This document shows, piece after piece, positions 1 to 7,060 of a stretch of DNA of 24,851 bases. The notes beneath the pieces are model-generated. The model was not told where the DNA came from, did no database searches, and saw only the letters and a program-made list of their open reading frames with translations. Made by a program: the position numbers and the translations under genes. The stretch is from Treponema sp. UBA7570 (GTDB lineage: Bacteria > Spirochaetota > Spirochaetia > Treponematales > Treponemataceae), in contig DLLE01000001.1 in NCBI GenBank assembly GCA_002477955.1, positions 1-24,851 of the forward strand, read 5' to 3'. The stretch's first letter is position 1. Each line of letters starts with the position of its first letter.

Positions 1-1
1 T

Positions 2-517
2 TTCTATTTTGTCTCCTCCACAACAAAAGTCATAACGGATTTTCAAAGATTTAAGGATGAGCTGGACAGGAAAGACTTCAGCTTCGTTGTGCCGGACTTC
101 ACTCTTAACAAGTCGCTTGAAAGGCTTGAATCCTTGACACAAGGGCAAAAAGACAAGGTGGAATTTCTGTGCAATGAGTGCTGCTGGACCGGATGCAGGG
201 AGCGGAAAATCTGCTACGAGAACGTGAGCCGGAAAAATCTCGGCGAGGATAACAACTGCCCTGACCACATCTGCAGGTCGCCGGGAGGCAAGGACGGCTA
301 CGTGTTCTCAAATGCGATGAAAAATCCCTCTTTCATCGGAATTAGCGAGATAAAAAATATTTACCTTCCTATTGGATTTTCAAACTTTAAAATCGAGGGG
401 CGAGGGCTTGGAAGCGCGATGATACTGGAGTTTCTTCTATATTATATGACAAAGCCTGAATACCAGCTGAATGTAAGGGAAGCGGTTTACCTTGACAGCA
501 TGCTTGACTTGTTCTGA
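2..517 (+). CDS. C-terminal part of a Cys-rich, peptidase-U32-like protein (partial)
   Basis: The reading frame is open from base 2 to the TGA at 515-517, so the gene enters from the left edge; the GTG at 89 is only an internal codon. About 171 residues are visible. They contain a tight cysteine cluster, CNECCWTGCRERKICYE, then NNCPDHIC, making seven cysteines within about 40 residues, and later FKIEGRGLGS. A KIEGR motif next to a four-cysteine iron-sulfur cluster is typical of the U32 peptidase-like family (YegQ/RlhA/UbiU type), which acts in RNA or quinone hydroxylation. I infer a distant relationship because the cysteine spacing is denser than I know for that family. No function can be assigned from this fragment. 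The 230 bases after it hold no other gene and lead into the oppA promoter. Confidence 0.7.
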   Translation, partial: FYFVSSTTKVITDFQRFKDELDRKDFSFVVPDFTLNKSLERLESLTQGQKDKVEFLCNECCWTGCRERKICYENVSRKNLGEDNNCPDHICRSPGGKDGYVFSNAMKNPSFIGISEIKNIYLPIGFSNFKIEGRGLGSAMILEFLLYYMTKPEYQLNVREAVYLDSMLDLF

Positions 518-648
518 AAAAAAACTGCCGGGCTTGCAACGAAGACGCATTTCTCTAGTGCCGCACAATTAAAGCCGCTCAAAACCATATCCGCATTTTT
601 GCATTCTCTTACCAGTTCCACAAATTTCTTCCAAATTCCTCAGCCTTA

Positions 649-677
649 TTGAACAAACCTACCAATTTACTTATAAT
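649..677 (+). promoter_or_regulatory. Sigma-70-type promoter for the oppABCDF operon
   Basis: TTGAAC (649-654) and a perfect TATAAT (672-677) are separated by exactly 17 bases, the optimal spacing for a housekeeping sigma factor. The predicted transcript start is near 684, giving a 5' leader of about 64 bases before the oppA ATG at 748. Confidence 0.6.
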
Positions 678-699
678 AACCTTACGTTTAGACAAAGAC

Positions 700-736
700 G
701 GCTGGCTACTTATACGGTGAGCCAGCCATTTTTTTT
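700..736 (+). terminator. Terminator-like hairpin in the oppA leader (candidate attenuator)
   Basis: GGCTGGCT (700-707) pairs perfectly with AGCCAGCC (720-727) around a 12-base loop, and an A is followed by eight T (729-736). This has the form of a rho-independent terminator. It lies between the predicted promoter and the oppA ribosome binding site, which begins at the very next base. It could end an upstream transcript, or act as an attenuator or 5' stability element for oppA. Confidence 0.6.
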
Positions 737-741
737 GGAGG
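737..741 (+). promoter_or_regulatory. Ribosome binding site of oppA
   Basis: GGAGG sits 6 bases before the ATG at 748 and directly abuts the T-run of the leader hairpin. It fixes the oppA start. Its position means that folding or unfolding of the hairpin could also affect ribosome access. Confidence 0.8.
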
Positions 742-747
742 TCAAAA

Positions 748-2382
748 ATGAAATCTTTGTTCAAGTGCGCGGCTTTAGTTCTTTCTGCGCTTTCCGTATT
801 CGGGCTTGCTTCTTGCGGCGAGAAAAAGGCAAAAAGCAATGTCCTTAATGTTATGGTTGAAGTTGAAGTTGCGTCTCTCGACCCGCAGCAGGCAACAGAC
901 GGAACTTCCTTCGAGGTTATCGCGAACTTCACAGACGGTCTCAAGCAGATGGCAGGAGACGGCTCTACAATCAACGCATTGTGCGCCGAGGAAGCAGTCT
1001 CTCAGGACGGTCTGACTTACACTTTCAAGATCCGCGAGGATGCGAACTGGGCAAACGGCGAGCCTGTTACAGCTGACGACTTTGTTTTCGGCTGGCAGCG
1101 CGCGGTTGACCCGAAAATCGCTTCTGAGTACGCTTACATGCTTTCAGACATCGGACAGGTGAAGAACGCGGCTAAAATCATCGCGGGCGAGCTTCCTGTC
1201 GAGGAGCTTGGAGCAAAGGCTTTGGACGCAAAAACTTTGCAGGTTCAGCTTGAAGTTCCAGTCTCTTACTTTGACTCAATCCTCTACTTCCCGACTTTCT
1301 ATCCTGTAAACCGCAAATTCTACGAGTCTGTGGGAGACAAGTTTGGAACAAGCGCGGACACAGTTCTTTCAAACGGAGCATTTGTCCTGACTGACTACCA
1401 GCCGGCGGCTCTCGCTTTCTCTTTGAAGAAGAACGACAAGTATTATGACGCGGCGAAAATCAAGCTCGACGGCCTTAACTATCAGGTTCTTAAAGACAGC
1501 CAGCAGGCTTTGATGGCTTACCAGAACGGCACTCTCGACATTGTTAAGCTTTCGGGCGACCAGGTTGACCAGGTTAAGGACGACCCTGAATTCAAGACAA
1601 TCGGAGCCGGCTATCTCTGGTACATCTCGCCTATGATTGATAAAGTTCCGGCTCTTCAGAATCTCAACATGAGAAAGGCTTTCACTTTCGCTCTTGACCG
1701 CGAGTCTATCGTGAAGAACGTTGTAAAGGACGGCTCAATGGCTGCCTACACTCCAGTTCCGGCGGAATTCGCATACAACGAGAACGGCGAGGACTTCATC
1801 ACAGCGCAGAAGGAATATCCTGAGCTTTGCGACTTTGACGCTGCAAAAGCTCTTGAATACTACAGCAAGGCAAAGGCAGAGCTTGGAAAAGACAAGTTCG
1901 CTTTCGAGATGATTGTTGACGACACAACAGTCCAGCAGAACGTTGCGGCAGTAATCAAGGAGCAGATTGAGAAGACTCTCCCGGGCGTTACAATCAATCT
2001 TCGTGTCGAGCCGAAAAAGCAGCGCGTTCAGGATATGCAGGACGGAAACTTTGAGCTTGCATTTACAAGATGGGGTCCGGACTATGCAGACCCGATGACT
2101 TATCTTGGAATGTGGATTACAAACAACTCGAACAACTACGGACTTTGGTCAAACTCAGCTTACGATGCCCTTATTGAATCTTGCGTTACAGGAAAATACG
2201 CGCAGATGCCAAAGGAAAGATGGGAGACTTTGAAGGCCGCAGAGAAAATCGTCCTTGAAGACACTGTTATCTTCCCGTTGTACCAGCAGGCGGACGCTTG
2301 CATGGTCAAGGCAAACGTGAACGGAATCGAATTCCACCCGGTCGCGCTCAACAGAGTCTACAAGAACACAACAAAGAACTAA
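748..2382 (+). CDS. oppA: Oligopeptide ABC transporter substrate-binding lipoprotein
   Basis: This 544-residue protein is a family-5 extracellular solute-binding protein (SBP_bac_5) that would capture peptides and deliver them to the OppBC membrane channel. The N-terminus is a lipoprotein signal: two lysines, a hydrophobic stretch, then the lipobox LASC with Cys23 as the lipidated residue, so the mature protein is membrane-anchored. Family hallmarks include NVMVEVEVASLDPQQATDG near the mature N-terminus, LTYTFKIREDANWANGEPV around residue 90, and LNMRKAFTFALDRESIV around 307. The length is typical of OppA. The start is set by GGAGG 6 bases upstream. It is the first gene of oppABCDF; the 215-base gap before oppB holds a hairpin-rich element that could uncouple its level from the downstream genes. 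Peptide length preference cannot be read from sequence. Confidence 0.93.
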   Translation: MKSLFKCAALVLSALSVFGLASCGEKKAKSNVLNVMVEVEVASLDPQQATDGTSFEVIANFTDGLKQMAGDGSTINALCAEEAVSQDGLTYTFKIREDANWANGEPVTADDFVFGWQRAVDPKIASEYAYMLSDIGQVKNAAKIIAGELPVEELGAKALDAKTLQVQLEVPVSYFDSILYFPTFYPVNRKFYESVGDKFGTSADTVLSNGAFVLTDYQPAALAFSLKKNDKYYDAAKIKLDGLNYQVLKDSQQALMAYQNGTLDIVKLSGDQVDQVKDDPEFKTIGAGYLWYISPMIDKVPALQNLNMRKAFTFALDRESIVKNVVKDGSMAAYTPVPAEFAYNENGEDFITAQKEYPELCDFDAAKALEYYSKAKAELGKDKFAFEMIVDDTTVQQNVAAVIKEQIEKTLPGVTINLRVEPKKQRVQDMQDGNFELAFTRWGPDYADPMTYLGMWITNNSNNYGLWSNSAYDALIESCVTGKYAQMPKERWETLKAAEKIVLEDTVIFPLYQQADACMVKANVNGIEFHPVALNRVYKNTTKN

Positions 2383-2393
2383 TTTTGGGGCTT

Positions 2394-2505
2394 ACCCGCC
2401 ATTCGGCGGGTCGGGCTATCCGCACTTCGCCGTCTTGCGCGGCTCATTCCGGCATTTTTTGCAAAAACGCTAAGCAAAACGCGCCAGCAAAAATGCCGGA
2501 ACGCC
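2394..2505. repeat. Hairpin-rich intergenic element between oppA and oppB
   Basis: Twelve bases after the oppA stop is a perfect 7-bp stem (ACCCGCC 2394-2400 with GGCGGGT 2405-2411). Then come two long inverted arms, TTCCGGCATTTTTTGC (2447-2462) and GCAAAAATGCCGGAA (2487-2501), 24 bases apart with one unpaired T. The right arm ends in TGCCGGAACGCC (2494-2505), a 12-mer that recurs exactly at 7744-7755. This suggests a dispersed palindromic element (REP-like). In the oppA-oppB gap it may stabilise or trim the oppA message. Neither hairpin is a classic terminator, since no T-run follows the G/C stem. Confidence 0.55.
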
Positions 2506-2597
2506 TGCGGCGGTGCTACTATCCCTAAGCTATTCCGCTTGCAAAACTTGAGCATTGCACATTCTTAATTGCGCATTGAATTTCAGGAATTACAATT

Positions 2598-3536
2598 TTG
2601 AAAAAATACATTCTAAAACGAATTCTAATTTCTCTTTTCACACTTCTGGCAATAACACTAATCCTTTTTATCCTTCTCCAGCTTATGCCAGGCTCGCCTT
2701 TCAACGACGAGAAGCTTTCGGCAGACCAGCGTGCCGCTTTATATGCAAAATACGGGCTGGACAAACCGGTTTTTGTCCAGTTCTTCAAATATGTCGGAAA
2801 TATGTTCCGCGGAGACTTCGGCGTGAGCTACAATATCTCGAAAAACACGCCGATTTCAACCTTAATCGCCTCCCGCCTGCCGGTCTCGTGCAGAATCGGA
2901 TTTCAGGCGGTCTTTATCGGGGCTTTAATCGGCCTTGTGCTTGGAATTGTGGCGGCAATCAAGCACCGCACAGTCTGGGACACAATCGCCACGGTGATTT
3001 CTGTAATCGGGGTGAGCGTTCCAAGCTATGTTTTCGCGCTCGCTTTGAGCTACCAGTTCGGCTTCAAATGGAAAATCTTCCCTATGCTTTTCACAGCGCA
3101 GTCGCCATATTTTTCAAGCGTTCTTCCGAGCATCTCGCTTTGCATGTTCACAATGGCGTCTATTGCGCGCTTTACACGCACTGAAATGCTCGAGGCTTTA
3201 GGCTCTGACTATATACAGCTTGCGGAAAGCAAGGGACTTTACGGCTGGAGGCTTATCGCGCGGCACGCCCTTAGAAACACTCTGATTCCGATTATCACGG
3301 TCTTAGCTCCGCTCATCGTTGACCTGATGACAGGCTCGCTTGTAGTCGAGAAAATCTTCGCGATTCCGGGCGTCGGCTCGCTTCTGGTCACGGCAATCCA
3401 GTCGAACGACTACAACGTTGTAATCGCCTTGAGCTTTATCTACAGCGCGCTTTACATCGGAATTATGCTTGCGGTCGATATTCTTTACGGCGTAATCGAC
3501 CCTAGAATCCGCCTTTCAGGAGCAGTAAATGAGTAA
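2598..3536 (+). CDS. oppB: Oligopeptide ABC transporter permease OppB
   Basis: This 312-residue inner-membrane permease pairs with OppC to form the peptide channel. After the short basic start (KKYILKRI) there is a first membrane segment ending in the family signature LQLMPGSPF. A periplasmic segment with GDFGVSYN follows, then five more membrane helices. The ATPase-contacting EAA loop reads EALGSDYIQLAESKGL, and the protein closes with VDILYGVIDPRIRL, typical of OppB/DppB. The start is a TTG preceded by AGGA 9 bases upstream; no ATG is available near the conserved N-terminus. It overlaps oppC by 8 bases (ATGAGTAA), implying translational coupling. Confidence 0.92.
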   Translation: MKKYILKRILISLFTLLAITLILFILLQLMPGSPFNDEKLSADQRAALYAKYGLDKPVFVQFFKYVGNMFRGDFGVSYNISKNTPISTLIASRLPVSCRIGFQAVFIGALIGLVLGIVAAIKHRTVWDTIATVISVIGVSVPSYVFALALSYQFGFKWKIFPMLFTAQSPYFSSVLPSISLCMFTMASIARFTRTEMLEALGSDYIQLAESKGLYGWRLIARHALRNTLIPIITVLAPLIVDLMTGSLVVEKIFAIPGVGSLLVTAIQSNDYNVVIALSFIYSALYIGIMLAVDILYGVIDPRIRLSGAVNE

Positions 3537-4575
3537 GAACAACACTATAATGCCGGATTTTCTTCCGGATGACTTCAAGCTGAAATCTGACAGCGCGAGA
3601 ACGCAGGTTGACTCGAACTTCGCAAGCGTGAGCTACTGGAAGGAAGTGAGAATCCGCTTTTTCTCGAACAAGAGCGCGGTTCTTTCAGCGGTGGCAATCA
3701 TCGTGATAATGTTCTTCGCCTTTGCAGGCCCGCATTTCACAAAATACACTTACTCAGAGCAGAATCTTGAACAGAAAAACTACGCGCCTCGAATTCAGGG
3801 GCTTGAAAAGCTAGGGATTTTCAACGGCGACGAGAATATGAGAACAACGTCAGGCAGCAGAAAGACGAATCTCTACGAGAAAAACGGCGACACTAACGTC
3901 TATTACTGGTTCGGCTCGGACACTCTCGGACGCGACATCTGGACGCGCACTTGGATGGGAACGAGAGTCTCTCTCTACATTTCAATCGTGGCGGTTCTAA
4001 TCGACATGATTATCGGGCTTTCGTTCGGCCTTGTCTCGGGATATTTCGGAGGAATGACCGATTCTGCAATGCAGCGTTTCGCGGAGATTGTGAACGGAAT
4101 TCCGCGCCTTGTAATCGTCACGCTTTTAATGCTGATTCTAAAGCCTGGAATTGCGACAATCATCTTCGCGCTGATGATCACTGAATGGATTGGAATGTCG
4201 AGAATCGCGCGCGCTGAAATGCTTAACCTAAAGGAGCGGGAATTTGTTCTTGCCTCACGGACTTTGGGAGCTGGAAATTTCTCTATAATTCTGCACGAGA
4301 TTCTTCCGAACATAAACGGCCAGGTAATCACGCAGACAATGTTCTCTATTCCGACGGCGATTTTCACCGAAGCTTTCCTGAGCTTTGTGGGCCTTGGAAT
4401 TCCGGTTCCGCAGTGCTCGCTCGGCTCTCTCATAAGCGACGCTTTCAACAGCTTTACAACGCATCCCTACCAGATTATTCCGCCGATTGTGGTTCTTGCG
4501 GTTCTTATGCTCAGCTTCAACATCTTGGCAGACGGACTGCGCGAGGCGATTGACCCGAAATTCAAGGAGCAGTGA
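3529..4575 (+). CDS. oppC: Oligopeptide ABC transporter permease OppC
   Basis: This 348-residue partner of OppB has an N-terminal cytoplasmic region (about residues 1-47), a first membrane helix, and then a long external segment of about 65 residues containing PRIQGLEKLGIFNG before the family motif WFGSDTLGRDIWTR. Such an insertion before the GTDxxGRD motif is, from memory, common in Gram-positive OppC proteins. The EAA loop is ARAEMLNLKEREFVLASRTL, and the C-terminus LADGLREAIDPKFK is standard. It starts inside the last codons of oppB and ends 1 base before the oppD ATG, with the oppD ribosome binding site inside its final codons. Confidence 0.93.
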   Translation: MSKNNTIMPDFLPDDFKLKSDSARTQVDSNFASVSYWKEVRIRFFSNKSAVLSAVAIIVIMFFAFAGPHFTKYTYSEQNLEQKNYAPRIQGLEKLGIFNGDENMRTTSGSRKTNLYEKNGDTNVYYWFGSDTLGRDIWTRTWMGTRVSLYISIVAVLIDMIIGLSFGLVSGYFGGMTDSAMQRFAEIVNGIPRLVIVTLLMLILKPGIATIIFALMITEWIGMSRIARAEMLNLKEREFVLASRTLGAGNFSIILHEILPNINGQVITQTMFSIPTAIFTEAFLSFVGLGIPVPQCSLGSLISDAFNSFTTHPYQIIPPIVVLAVLMLSFNILADGLREAIDPKFKEQ

Positions 4576-4576
4576 G

Positions 4577-5668
4577 ATGGGCGAAATGACAAACGACACA
4601 ATTCTTTCTGTAAAAGACCTGAACATCTCGTTCAAGACAACCGCAGGAATGGTGAACGCAATCCGCGGAGTTGACTTTGACTTGAAGCGCGGCGAGACTC
4701 TTGCGATTGTGGGCGAGTCAGGCTCTGGAAAATCCGTCACGACAAAAACCGTGATGGGAATTCTAGCGAAGAACGCGGTTGTGAACTCAGGCGAAATCGT
4801 CTACAACTGCCTGGAGCCTGACAACAAGACTTACACAAAATACGACATCCTGAATATGAAGACACGCGACATCAGGCGGAACATCAACGGAAAAAACATC
4901 GCAATGGTGTTCCAGGACCCGATGACCTCGCTTGACCCTACGATGAGCATAGGAAAGCAGATTGCAGAGGGAATGATTTACCATTACCACACTCCAAAGC
5001 GCGAGGCCTACCAGAAAGTCCTGAAGCTTCTGCACGAGGTCGGAATCACGGACGCGAAGGCAAGAATGAAGAACTATCCCCATCAGCTTTCAGGCGGAAT
5101 GAGGCAGAGAATCGTTATTGCAATCGCCCTTGCGTGCAGCCCGGAGCTTCTAATCTGCGACGAGCCGACAACCGCGCTTGACGTTACAATTCAGGCGAAA
5201 ATTCTCGACCTTATCAAGGAAATCCAGAAAAAGCGCAGCCTGTCTGTAATCTTCATCACGCACAACATGGGCGTTGTGGCAAGAGTGGCAGACAGGATAA
5301 ACGTGATGTACGCCGGAAAAATCGTGGAGAGCGGAACAGCGGACGAGATTTTCTACGACCCGCGGCACCCTTACACTTGGGGCTTGCTTTCCGCAATGCC
5401 CGACCTTGAGACGACAGGCGACCGCCTCTACACAATTCCGGGGTCTCCGCCGAACCTTCTCCACAAAGTTCAAGGCGACCCTTTCGCGCCAAGAAACGCA
5501 TACGCGCTCAACATTGACGACAGGCTTGAGCCTCCGATGTTCAAGATTTCAGAGACGCACAGCGCGGCAACGTGGCTTCTGCATCCTGACGCGCCGAAAG
5601 TTGAAATGCCGGCGGAGCTTAAAGAAAGAATCAGCAGAATGAAAGAGGAGGCGAAAAAATATGAGTGA
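4577..5668 (+). CDS. oppD: Oligopeptide ABC transporter ATP-binding protein OppD
   Basis: This 363-residue ATPase powers OppBC. It has Walker A GESGSGKS (residues 46-53), a Q-loop at VFQDPMTSLDP, the signature LSGGMRQR, Walker B LLICDEP and the switch histidine in FITHNMG. A C-terminal oligopeptide-transporter tail follows. The start at 4577 is chosen because AAGGAG (4564-4569) lies 7 bases upstream; the same frame extends further upstream but only inside oppC. The tail reads GDPFAPRNAYALNIDD and HSAATWLLHPDAP, where many OppD/DppD proteins carry a four-cysteine cluster. Here those positions are Asp, Asn and other non-cysteine residues, which resembles Gram-positive OppD/AmiE as I recall them. 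It overlaps oppF by 8 bases. Confidence 0.94.
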   Translation: MGEMTNDTILSVKDLNISFKTTAGMVNAIRGVDFDLKRGETLAIVGESGSGKSVTTKTVMGILAKNAVVNSGEIVYNCLEPDNKTYTKYDILNMKTRDIRRNINGKNIAMVFQDPMTSLDPTMSIGKQIAEGMIYHYHTPKREAYQKVLKLLHEVGITDAKARMKNYPHQLSGGMRQRIVIAIALACSPELLICDEPTTALDVTIQAKILDLIKEIQKKRSLSVIFITHNMGVVARVADRINVMYAGKIVESGTADEIFYDPRHPYTWGLLSAMPDLETTGDRLYTIPGSPPNLLHKVQGDPFAPRNAYALNIDDRLEPPMFKISETHSAATWLLHPDAPKVEMPAELKERISRMKEEAKKYE

Positions 5669-6599
5669 GAAAACACCGCTTTTAAAAGTAGAGAATCTTA
5701 AGCAGTATTTCAAAGTCTCCTCAAAATACACGGTAAAGGCCGTTGACAATGTGTCGTTCGAGATTTTCCCGGGCGAGACATACGGGCTTGTGGGCGAGAG
5801 CGGAAGCGGAAAATCCACAATCGGACGCAGCGTAATCCGCCTTTACAATCCGACCGCAGGCAAAATCACGTTTGACGGACGCGACATCTCGTCAAAAATG
5901 AAGGGCGATTCAGAGGAATATCTTCGCACAAATATGCAGATGATTTTTCAGGACCCTATGGCGTGCCTTAATCCAAGGAAAAAAGTTGGCGAGATTATCG
6001 GCGAGGGCTTGGACATTCACCATCTTTACGCTACACGGCAGGAGCGCGAGGCGAAAATCCAGCGTATCTTGAAAAAAGTCGGGCTTGCCCCTGAGCATAT
6101 CGAACGCTATCCGCACCAGTTCTCAGGCGGCCAGCGGCAGAGAGTCGGAATCGCGCGCGCGCTGATTATGAACCCGAAGCTCGTGATTGCCGACGAGTGC
6201 ATTTCCGCGCTTGACGTTTCAATTCAGGCGCAAGTTGTGAACATGATGAAGGACATTCAGGAAGAGACCGGCTGCGCATACCTTTTTATTGCGCACGACC
6301 TGAGCATGGTAAAGTACATCTCAGACAGAATCGGAATTCTGCACTTAGGACATCTTCTTGAGACCGGCACGACAGACGAGATTTTCTCTAATCCTGTTCA
6401 TCCGTACACAAGAAGCCTGCTTTCCGCAATTCCGCGCCCAAATCCGGCCGTCGAGAAAAACCGCAAGATAAAAAGCTACAGCTACCACACAAGCGGAATC
6501 GACTACTCGAAAGGAACGCCTCACGTTGTGGAAGGTACGCACAAGGTTCTTGCCACAGATGCGGAATTCGCGAAGTGGACGCAAAAAATATATGAATAG
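5661..6599 (+). CDS. oppF: Oligopeptide ABC transporter ATP-binding protein OppF
   Basis: This is the second ATPase of the importer, 312 residues, forming a heterodimer with OppD. Visible motifs are Walker A GESGSGKST, MIFQDPMACLNP at the Q-loop, the signature FSGGQRQR, Walker B LVIADEC with ISALDVSIQAQV, and the switch region FIAHDLSMV. The tail, RPNPAVEKNRKIKSYSYHT through VEGTHKVLATDAEFAKW, is of the Gram-positive OppF/AmiF type in my recollection. The start overlaps the end of oppD (ATGAGTGA), with AGAGGAGG a few bases upstream. It is the last gene of the operon. No clear intrinsic terminator follows; instead the DNA runs into a tandem repeat region. Confidence 0.93.
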   Translation: MSEKTPLLKVENLKQYFKVSSKYTVKAVDNVSFEIFPGETYGLVGESGSGKSTIGRSVIRLYNPTAGKITFDGRDISSKMKGDSEEYLRTNMQMIFQDPMACLNPRKKVGEIIGEGLDIHHLYATRQEREAKIQRILKKVGLAPEHIERYPHQFSGGQRQRVGIARALIMNPKLVIADECISALDVSIQAQVVNMMKDIQEETGCAYLFIAHDLSMVKYISDRIGILHLGHLLETGTTDEIFSNPVHPYTRSLLSAIPRPNPAVEKNRKIKSYSYHTSGIDYSKGTPHVVEGTHKVLATDAEFAKWTQKIYE

Positions 6600-6701
6600 A
6601 CGCAGGTTTTGATGTAAAGGCGCTCGCCGCAGACCGACTGTTTTGAAATGCAGCACATTGAACGCAGATTAAAAGAGGATTTGCGCTGACAAACGCAGGC
6701 C

Positions 6702-6863
6702 TATACGACGGCAGCTGCTAATGCTAGCAAGTGCCGCAATACAACCTACGCGACGGCTACTGACAATGCTAGCAGGTGTCGTAATACAGCTTACGCGACG
6801 GCTACTGACAATGCTAGCAGGTGCCGCAATACAACCTACGCGACGGCTGCTGACAATGCTATA
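6702..6863. repeat. 45-bp tandem repeat, about 3.6 copies
   Basis: Copies start at 6702, 6747, 6792 and 6837; the fourth is broken off after about 27 bases. Copies 2 and 3 differ at 4 of 45 positions, all transitions; copy 1 differs from copy 3 at 7. The unit contains GCTAGC and short CGGC/GCCG inverted pairs. The period is divisible by three. One plus-strand frame reads YATATDNASRCRNTT per unit and another TRRLLTMLAGAAIQP, both without stops inside the array, but neither has a convincing ribosome binding site. It may be a minisatellite, a decayed coding repeat or a regulatory array. The surrounding gap (6600-7060) holds no recognisable gene. A 6-bp stem GGTGTA/TACACC (6864-6869 with 6879-6884) and a nine-T run (6914-6922) lie to its right. 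Confidence 0.85.
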
Positions 6864-6902
6864 GGTGTAAGATGCATGTACACCGACCGGTAGTTGTTAG
6901 GA

Positions 6903-6931
6903 TTGGAAACTTCTTTTTTTTTAAGTATATT
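6903..6931 (+). promoter_or_regulatory. Possible promoter for the flavodoxin-fold gene
   Basis: TTGGAA (6903-6908) and TATATT (6926-6931) are 17 bases apart, with a T-rich spacer. The leader to the ATG at 7061 would be about 120 bases. The AT-rich surroundings make chance matches likely. Confidence 0.3.
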
Positions 6932-7060
6932 AAAATTATCTTTAAAAGTTTGCGTTGCAAGCTTTCTTATCATCGGTTGTTTTTCACTTTGCTGCGAAAC
7001 AACTTAAAAAGCCAATCATAAAACGGAAGTTTTAATCTTGATTTTTTATGGGAGTATTTT

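Noticed and set aside
2394..2411. The hairpin after oppA as an intrinsic terminator
   Set aside because: The stem is perfect but is followed by TCGGGCTATCC, with no T-run.
2555..3184. A 209-codon plus-strand frame overlapping oppB
   Set aside because: It overlaps the strongly supported oppB frame. The translation has no recognisable motif and no ribosome binding site.
3975..4740. Two overlapping minus-strand frames opposite oppC and oppD
   Set aside because: They lie antisense to well-supported transporter genes and show only mirrored codon bias.
6702..6863. The 45-bp repeats as a CRISPR array
   Set aside because: The units are directly adjacent with no unique spacers, and no cas genes are present.
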